DNA of 64,000 nt from Euphorbia lathyris (Eukaryota; Streptophyta; Magnoliopsida; Malpighiales; Euphorbiaceae), in NCBI RefSeq assembly GCF_963576675.1, contig NC_088911.1, positions 135,225,929-135,289,928 of the forward strand. The letters are read 5' to 3'. The first letter of the stretch is position 1; every line of letters begins with the position of its first letter. The position numbers and the translations under genes are program-made. The notes below the pieces were generated by a model. That model was given only the letters and a program-made list of their open reading frames with translations. It did no database searches and had not been told where the DNA came from. Below are positions 22,183 to 30,700 of the stretch, one piece after another.

Positions 22183-24570
22183 TCTATATATAATATAAAA
22201 CAGTAACGATGGAACTGAGGTGTCACTTCCTCCTTTTTTAGTGATAAAAAATTTAATATATTAATTTTAATTTTATTATATATATTTATCTATAAAAAGA
22301 TTATTTTATCTGTATTATATCTAAGAGTTCTACAGAATTTAAATTAATCCCTAAAATCTCTCTAATTCTCTACACATCTATATATAATATAAAACAGTAA
22401 CGATGGAACTGAGGTGTCACTTCCTCCTTTTTTAGTGATAAAAAATTTAATATATTAATTTTAATTTTATTATATATATTTATCTATAAAAAGATTATTT
22501 TATCTGTATTATATCTAAGAGTTCTACAGAATTTAAATTAATCCCTAAAATCTCTCTAATTCTCTACACATCTATATATAATATAAAACAGTAACGATGG
22601 AACTGAGGTGTCACTTCCTCATTTTTTAGTGATAAAAAATTTAATATATTAATTTTAATTTTATTATATATATTTATCTATAAAAAGATTATTTTATCCG
22701 TACTATATCTAAGAGTTCTACAGAATTTAAATTAATCTCTAAAATCTCTCTAATTCTCTACACATCTATATATAATATAAAACAGTAACGATGGAACTGA
22801 GGTGTCACTTCCTCATCTATATATAATATAAAACAGTAACGATGGAACTGAGGTGTCACTTCCTCCTTTTTTAGTGATAAAAAATTTAATATATTAATTT
22901 TAATTTTATTATATATATTTATCTATAAAAATATTATTTTATTTGTATTATATCTAAGAGTTCTACAGAATTTAAATTAATCCCTAAAATCTCTCTAATT
23001 CTCTACACATATATATATAATATAAAACAGTAACGATGGAACTGAGGTGTCACTTCCTCATCTATATATAATATAAAACAGTAACGATGGAACTGAGGTG
23101 TCACTTCCTCATTTTTTAGTGATAAAAAATTTAATATATTAATTTTAATTTTATTATATATATTTATCTATAAAAAGATTATTTTATCTGTATTATATCT
23201 AAGAGTTCTATAGAATTTAAATTAATCCCTAAAATCTCTCTAATTTTCTACACATCTATATATAATATAAAACAGTAACGATGGAACTGAGGTGTCACTT
23301 CCTCATCTATATATAATATAAAACAGTAACGATGGAACTGAGGTGTCACTTCCTCCTTTTTTAGTGATAAAAAATTTAATATATTAATTTTAATTTTATT
23401 ATATATATTTATCTATAAAAAGATTATTTTATCTGTATTATATCTAAGAGTTCTACAGAATTTAAATTAATCCCTAAAATCTCTCTAATTCTCTACAATA
23501 TATATATAATATAAAACAGTAACGATGGAACTGAGGTGTCACTTCCTCATCTATATATAATATAAAACAGTAACGATGGAACTGAGGTGTCACTTCCTCC
23601 TTTTTTAGTGATAAAAAATTTAATATATTAATTTTAATTTTATTATATATATTTATCTATAAAAAGATTATTTTATCCGTACTATATCTAAGAGTTCTAC
23701 AGAATTTAAATTAATCCCTAAAATCTCTCTAATTCTCTACACATCTATATATAATATAAAACAGTAACGATGGAACTGAGGTGTCACTTCCTCCTTTTTT
23801 AGTGATAAAAAATTTAATATATTAATTTTAATTTTATTATATATATTTATCTATAAAAAGATTATTTTATCTGTATTATATCTAAGAGTTCTACAGAATT
23901 TAAATTAATCCCTAAAATCTCTCTAATTCTCTACACATCTATATATAATATAAAACAGTAACGATGGAACTGAGGTGTCACTTCCTCATTTTTTAGTGAT
24001 AAAAAATTTAATATATTAATTTTAATTTTATTATATATATTTATCTATAAAAAGATTATTTTATCCGTACTATATCTAAGAGTTCTACAGAATTTAAATT
24101 AATCTCTAAAATCTCTCTAATTCTCTACACATCTATATATAATATAAAACAATAACGATGGAACTGAGGTGTCACTTCCTCCTTTTTTAGTGATAAAAAA
24201 TTTAATATATTAATTTTAATTTTATTATATATATTTATCTATAAAAAGATTATTTTATCCCTACTATATCTAAGAGTTCTACAGAATTTAAATTAATCCC
24301 TAAAATCTCGCTAATTCTTTACACATCTATATCTATATATAATATAAAACAGTAACGATGGAACTGAGGTGTCACTTCCTCCTTTTTTAGTGATAAAAAA
24401 TTTAATATATTAATTTTAATTTTATTATATATATTTATCTATAAAAAGATTATTTTATCCGTACTATATCTAAGAGTTCTACAGAATTTAAATTAATCCC
24501 TAAAATCTCTCTAATTCTCTACATATCTATATATAATATAAAACAGTAACGATGGAACTGAGGTGTCACT
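22183..24570 (+). repeat. Tandem array of 16 Helitron 5' ends (194-bp and 51-bp units)
   Basis: Copies of the 5' terminus start at 22183, 22377, 22571, 22765, 22816, 23010, 23061, 23255, 23306, 23499, 23550, 23744, 23938, 24132, 24332 and 24526. Steps are 194,194,194,51,194,51,194,51,193,51,194,194,194,200,194. Every copy carries ACGATGGAACTGAGGTGTCA. Long units run on through AGTGATAAAAAATTTAATAT to CTAATTCTCTACA; short units are cut after CTTCCTCA. Units differ by only a few bases, so amplification is recent. The last copy is the most diverged. Confidence 0.95.
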
Positions 24571-24770
24571 TCTTCCTTTTTTACTGATAAAAAATATAAT
24601 ATAATATATAATATATTAGTTTTTATTTTATTATTATATTTATCTATAAAAATATTATTTAAAGTAAATGTGAAAATGAAATAATAATATTTAATTTATA
24701 TAACACATTTATGTCATTAATTGTAATTATTAGATTGTATTTTTATTAATATTTATATATTAAGATGAAT

Positions 24771-24797
24771 CCGTGCATCGCACGGGCCAACAACTAG
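24771..24797 (+). terminator. Helitron 3' end: hairpin plus CTAG
   Basis: CCGTGC-ATC-GCACGG, then 8 nt, then CTAG followed by host T. This is the expected rolling-circle termination signal of Helitrons, not a transcription terminator. Confidence 0.85.
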
Positions 24798-25656
24798 TTG
24801 ATCTTTTATTTGGATATATTAAGTCATTGATCATTTATTTTTGGTCTCATTAAGTCCTTGATGACCAAATTAGTAAGTTGTGAACATCTAATTTTGTTAA
24901 AAATACGTTATTAACTTTATATGTATTTGAAATTATTAAAAAAAAAAATATTTTTTACAGTTTGAATTAATGTTTGTATAGTTTTTCTATAGACACATTA
25001 CATATCCAAAACTGCTTTCAAATAGTTAAAAAATACAAATTTTGAATGCAGGTACAATGAATAACAGTATGTTAATCGAATTTTATGTTCAAAATTATTA
25101 TTTTTTTGGTCATCAAGGGATTAATGAGACAAAACATAAAGGGTTAGTTATATGAATATCACAATTAACTATAAAATTACAATTAAATCAGATTATCAAA
25201 CTTAATTCTGAACATGTCATTATTTTTTATATATAACAAATAAAGTATGCTTTCATACTCTAATTTGAAAATTCTAAACTCGAATTCATAAATCCTAAAC
25301 CCTAGACAATATATTCTAGACTCTTAATTTATAAACTCCAATTCTTAAAATAGATTAAAAATAATAATTTTATTAGTTTGATATAATTGAAAATTAGGAC
25401 GTGATATAGTATTAGATAGTTTTTGAGATGTGAATTTATATGTAAACTTCTCAAAAATAAATGATCAGAGACTTAATGTATCCAAATAAAAAATCAAAGT
25501 TTAATGAACCAAAAAATAAAAGATCAAGCACCTAATGATGCTTTTTGCCAAAATATTATTATCATTTGTGATGTTTATACCTAATTTATAATCTTAATAC
25601 TTAAAAATATATTATAAATAATAATTTACTTAGTTTTATATAATTCAAATTATTAC

Positions 25657-27420
25657 TTTTTTTTAACCAGAAAAGAGAATATCATATAGATGATGGACTC
25701 GCGTCCATTTCAATAGTGTTCAAAAGCCATTCCGGCACAACAGTTGAAAAGAAATCGCTAGCATTGGAACAGACAAGCCTAGCTATCAAATGAGCTGCAC
25801 TGTTCCCTAAACGAGGAATAAAAGCTAATTTAAAATATGGGTTGGATGCTAACAACACTCGACAGTCCTGTATAATCATTCCGAACTCAAAGATATCTTG
25901 TTTTCCAGCTAGAATAGCATCGGCCACAAGTTTAGCATCAGATTCGAACTCAACAGATATATATCCCATATTAACAAGCCATATCAAACTCGTACGAATA
26001 GCAAGAGCTTCAATAATGTTAGGTTCTTTGATACCTGGGATAAAACTGCTGCTATAGAGTAGGAAGGTTCCCATGTCGTCTCTGATTACCGCGCCCATGC
26101 CGCTGCTCCTTAATTTTTTGAAAATTGCCCCTCGATGTTACATTTAACAGAACCAGGGTTGGGTGGCCTCCATTTCTGAACCAAAACCGGTTGCCTCATA
26201 AATCTGTTAGCCGAAATCTCTTGGGCTCCTGATACGGTGCTGCTTTTCGAAACCGGGTGACACTATGTTTCAGCTACATTCCACGTCCGAATAGTGCTAA
26301 TCGGCGCTCTTTGCTGTTGGTCAGAATCGGGAACGTGTGCCGTCGGCGGAACGTTGCGGAGGCCATGGTGGAGCTGCCCCTCCCTGTTGTGCGACGAGGC
26401 CGATACGGGTTGTCTGGGTGGCACTCTTTGTTGATATGCTTTCCAATCTTGAACAGTCTCCATGCTGGTGCGCCAACTAGTATCTGCCGGCCACCACCTC
26501 ATGTGCCAAAGAACTCTGTTTCTGTGGTCCCAAATTGATTTCAAAGCACAACATATTCTGACAATTATATCTTGGTTTGAGCCACATAAAGCTTGCAAGA
26601 GCCACTCTGCCAGGTTCGAATTGCCCACAAGCAGAGTAGGAACACATGCGATTCGCCAAATGTCACCTGCAAAACAACACTCAACAAATAAATGGTTATC
26701 TGTCTCCTCCTGCTCCACACAAACAGGGCATTCGGTTGTAATAGGACTCTTCTCTGGACCAAACGAGCTCTAGTTGGTATACATCTCGAGCAAATTCGCC
26801 AAATAAACTGTTTCAGCTTAGGGGGAATCATCAACCTCCACAATCTCTTCCAACCTTCCTGAGCGTTATTAACATCCGCCATACCCATGCCAGCCAGGTA
26901 GCCTGAATGCACATTATAGTACATATCCTTTGACCAATGCGAGATTCTCATATCTTCCCCAACGTTGTATGGCAAAATAATATCACTGATGGCTTGCACT
27001 TCTGTTTCACTAAAGCACCCATTCAATCTCTCCATATCCCACCCTCTCCCATTCTCCAGTAACAGGTCAGCTGTTGTCAAATTCTCCAATCCAGGGACCA
27101 AAAAGGAATTTATGCAAAAGCCCTCTAAATTAGGTACCCAAGCATCCTCCCAAACAAACTCTAATGGATCTACCATTTTTCACCCCCCATCTAGTCCATT
27201 TTCTCAGTATGCTAAGCCCTCCCATATACTTCTCCAAACCATACTAGGATTATTGTCTAATTTAGAGGAAAGTAAGTCATCCCTAGGAAAATATTTAGCT
27301 TTGAACATTCTACTTACTATAGTATTTGAGAATTTTAACAATTTTCAGTCCTGTTTACCTAACATTGCCAAATTAAACACATGTAAATCCTTAAAGCCCA
27401 GCCTGTTTACCTAACATTGC
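25657..27420 (-). mobile_element. LINE of a second family, 5'-truncated (1.76 kb)
   Basis: The target-site duplication CAAATTATTACTTTT is found at 25646-25660 and 27421-27435 (its last Ts merge with the tail). The A tail (minus strand) is at 25657-25664. It encodes only the end of the reverse transcriptase region, the zf-RVT domain and RNase H. Sequence differs clearly from the LINEs at 7.7 and 61.0 kb. Its 5' junction carries a 26-bp repeat (see findings). Confidence 0.85.
25682..27400 (-). pseudogene. LINE ORF2 C-terminal part (zf-RVT and RNase H), broken
   Basis: Reading right to left: VFNLAMLGKQD, RMFKAKYFPRDDLL, SMVWRSIWEG (27390-27200) and then GWKRLWRLMIPPKLKQFIWR (~26830), all typical of the region after the polymerase. 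The zinc-binding block VCVEQEETDNHLFVEC lies near 26710. RNase H follows from ~26160 (MGAVIRDDMG, EALAIRTSLIWL, ESDAK, IPRLGNSAAHLIARL). Stops lie at about 27331 and 27208, with several frameshifts. The first RNase H Asp block reads CNIEG instead of VNVDG-like, so the active site is also lost. Confidence 0.88.
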
Positions 27421-27490
27421 CAAATTATTACTTTTGATAATTTTTAAAAAATGATTTTTTTATGTAAATATTCCAATAGTAAAGTAAACA

Positions 27491-27575
27491 AAGCCCATTC
27501 AAGCCCAAGTTCATGTAACACTCATGGGCCTAAAATCACCTCAATGGCCCATTGCATATTTGTTGAACAGCCCAA
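27491..27575 (+). promoter_or_regulatory. Cluster of GCCCA / TGGGCC site II-type motifs upstream of CTL2
   Basis: Five motifs occur within 85 bp: AAGCCCATT (27491), AAGCCCAAG (27501), ATGGGCCTA (27524), ATGGCCCATT (27544) and CAGCCCAATT (27567). Such clusters are known TCP-type promoter elements in plant genes expressed in growing cells. They sit 225-310 bp before the CTL2 start codon and just after the LINE. Confidence 0.5.
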
Positions 27576-27799
27576 TTCTAAACCTTGAAAGCATACCTTT
27601 GCTTCAAATCAAAGAAGAAGAAAGCAAAAATCTGCTGCAATCTCAACTTCGAAAACCCTCTTTCTCCTAATGGAGGTAGGCCTTCATTTTCCATTCCTTT
27701 CCAAACCAATCTCCAACCAACCCCCTCTTTCACTCAATTATAAACCCCAATTTCATCTTCATTAATTACCCCATCGATTCTCTCACATTCGCCCAATTA

Positions 27800-30700
27800 A
27801 TGGCTACCAAATTCATTCTCCCGTTGTTAATTTTAGCAGCGATTACAGTAAATGGAGACGATTCGGGATCTGCGGAAAAGGCGATCGTGAAAACAGTGAA
27901 AGGGAAGAAGGTTTGTGATAAAGGATGGGAATGTAAGGGGTTTTCGGCTTATTGTTGTAATGAGACGATTTCGGATTATTTTCAGACTTATCAGTTTGAG
28001 AATTTGTTTGAGAAGAGGAATTCTCCGGTGGCTCATGCGGCGGGGTTTTGGGATTATCGGTCTTTTATTACTGCTGCTGCTTTGTATCAGCCGCATGGTT
28101 TTGGTACCAGTGGTGGTAAACTTATGGGGCAGAAGGAAGTTGCGGCTTTTCTTGGCCACGTTGGCAGCAAAACTTCGTGTAAGTGAAATAAAAGTTTATT
28201 GATTTTGAATATCAAAATGCCATTAATTATGGGTAAACTACATTTATCTCTCGTGTTATTAATGCTATAGTATAAATTTAGTTTTTTTTGACATAAAAAT
28301 AATTAACTTTACGTTCATAAAAAAAAACAATTAACTTTAGATTATTCTTACACTAAAGTTCAAATCAACTATAACGACATTAATCGAATTAAGGGTTAAA
28401 ATGGTATGTGCAGTTGGTTTAGTCTAAATATAAATTTAGTTCTGAAGTTACAAGTTAGTCTAAATACAATAGTTTCTATATTTAAAAAATTGTCAAATAT
28501 TGTTAACTTTGGAACTGAGTTGCTATATGAAGAACATAAGCTAGATGAAGGAATAGGAAGACCTAGAATGTAGAAGAGCATAAGAGCATAACATGAGTGA
28601 TTCAACAGATTTGGAAATTGGATTTCTATATACCCACTCATGTAATAATTTCGTTTTACGATATATAAGATTCATTTGTATAGATATTATCATCTACACC
28701 CAGAAAGTTGTATGCTTTAGAAGAAGCTTGTACAATTTGGGAAAAGGTTTTGATTGATAAAAAAGAAGAATCTACTTCAACTAATATGCCCTTAGACACG
28801 ACCATACATAACATAGAAATCACACTTAGAAAGGGTGGACAATTAGCTAGAGCTGCCGGTGCTGTAGCGAAACTGATTGTAAAAGAGAGTAAATTGATCA
28901 TATTAAAATTACCTTCTCGAAGGTTGGTTTAATATCCAAAAACTGCTCAGCAACAGTAGAAAATTCACATCCGCCAACTTCAGGACCGTTTTGATCCTTA
29001 ATTCGCTTTAATGAGTGGCATAGTCTGAAATTCACCCATGGAAGCATATTTTAGCTCTAATAGAGCTAACTTTATGGAAATGGGGTCAATGCAAAAAAAA
29101 AAAAAAAAAAAAATCAAACTCCAATACGCTAAAACTTCGTGGTTTTAGTGTGTTGAATCTAAAAAAAGTGTTCGACCTAATAAAAGTAAACATCTTTAAA
29201 TTTTTTTCTATAAATCCAACTTTAATTTTATTAAAAATTATTTTTTATCTTTTCATTCTTAGTTACAAAATTCTTATAATTTTTATAAATTAAAATTTAA
29301 TTTAAAATTTAATCTTTTTAAGATTCAACTAAAAAAATAATTTTAGAAAAAAAAGTTTTAAAAGGGTAAAAGATAAATCGTCCATTGAAAATATTCATAT
29401 TGTTTAGAAAATAAAATTGAAATAAATAAAAATTTTATAAAAGAAAGAGTTTTATGAAATTTAAATCCATCAAAACATGCTAGTTGATTAATTTTGAAAA
29501 TCAATTTTGCTTTTATCATATAAAATAGTCCGATTTTGGCAGTGTTGAAAATTAGCTTAATTTAATCCTCATGATAGAAAATATAATTTAATTTTATCAT
29601 TTTCTAAGTAAATAATACTATAAACTAACAAAGGAATTCCTTTTCCAAGGTAGGGCAAAATTGAGACATTTTATATAATAAAGTCAAAACTGATTTTTCT
29701 CATAACCTTAGGGACAAAATTGTCTCTTATTCTTTTATTATATTAGTGGACCAATATGGTCCCATGCTTCCTCTTTGATGTTAATCCATTATTTAATGTT
29801 TGGTCCATTTATTAACATGACTGACTTGATTTATTTATTTTTGAAAAGATAACTGACTTGATTTTTGATAAGGAAACTTATTTATTAGTGCTGTTTAAAT
29901 GGTTGAGTAATATAAGACTCGTTTAGTTTACCTGCTAGTTACTGTTACGTTTTACTGTTAGAAAAAGTTATTTTCTCAAAAAGTAGAGATTCACTGCATT
30001 TGTAAAAAACTACTTTTCAGCTATAAAATGCAAACAAGAGATGTTTAACCAAATACCTAAAACTCTAACAAACAGAAATAGAAAATGGAGTAACCAAACA
30101 CCGTTTAGTGCTGTTTAAAGAAAACCGGTTTTTCTTATATATATATAAATACAAATGCATCCTTATACTTTTAAAAAATTATAAAAATGTCTCCCACTAA
30201 TTTTTTTTTCTTACAAATATCATTTCTTGATATCCAATATTCGGTTTCATTTCCGTGCAACATATTGTAACATAAACTAAGTTGGTTTTTTATTAGATAA
30301 GTTGACCAATTTGGTCTTATGTGAATTTCATATTAATCCAAAAATTTAGAATTTGTTTAGCTGATTTTCCTTAAAAATAATTATCAACAACTATTTCTCG
30401 TTTATAATTAAACATTCTATATCTACTAACCAGAGTAAAAAGACCACAAAAAGGATAACGAAACAAGAAACACATTTAGGAACCATTTATCATGCTGATA
30501 GCTAACGGATATTAGTTGGTTTTTCTGTTAAAAAGTAGTTGTTTTGAAATTTTTACCCAACAGTTCTAAAAAATGAAAACAAACGGACTTTTAATTGATT
30601 ATTTATAAATATGAATGACAGGTGGATATGGAGTTGCAACAGGAGGACCATTGGCGTGGGGACTATGCTATAACAAGGAGATGAGCCCAAGCCAAACATA

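Larger units (their letters stand above)
22183..24797 (+). mobile_element. Non-autonomous Helitron with tandemly amplified 5' end
   Basis: The left boundary is A|TCTATATATAATATAAAA and the right boundary CAACAACTAG|T, fitting Helitron insertion between A and T with a 5' TC and a 3' CTAG. A hairpin with 6-bp arms (CCGTGC at 24771-24776, loop ATC, GCACGG at 24780-24785) sits 8 nt before the CTAG. Excising it leaves ...TTAAGTCA|TTGATC..., restoring the host fold-back element. There is no Rep/helicase. About nine tenths of its length is the tandem array; only the last ~240 bp are unique 3' sequence. Confidence 0.85.
22130..25549. mobile_element. Mutator-like fold-back element carrying a nested Helitron
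   Basis: The left end GACAAAAAGCATCATTAGGC and right end CCTAATGATGCTTTTTGCC are inverted. A perfect 9-bp duplication AAAATATTA lies at 22121-22129 and 25550-25558. Arms carry the modules 'TTGATCTTTCATTTTTTGG' and 'TTCATTAAGT'. Without the Helitron (22183-24797) about 800 bp remain. The right half also holds a reverse-strand GGGAAAATTACAC-type MITE (~25139-25425). No transposase is encoded. Confidence 0.85.
28179..30621 (+). other. CTL2 intron 1 (2443 bp)
   Basis: GTAAGT donor and TGACAG acceptor. It contains a plastid-type rpl2 fragment (28708-28965), a 20-nt A run (~29093-29112) and a block 29900-30103 bracketed by TTAGTGCTGTTTAAA (29885-29899 and 30104-30118). The rest is AT-rich without recognisable features. 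Confidence 0.85.

Noticed and set aside
22183..24570. Regular repeats as a possible CRISPR-like array or centromeric satellite
   Set aside because: Units are contiguous with no variable spacers, lie in a plant genome, and are framed by Helitron ends and an outer 9-bp duplication.
27915..28202. 95-aa frame overlapping CTL2 exon 1
   Set aside because: Alternative frame of a well-supported exon.
28708..28932. 74-aa rpl2-like frame as a functional gene
   Set aside because: It is a fragment in an intron, lacks both ends of L2 and is frameshifted after LKLPS.
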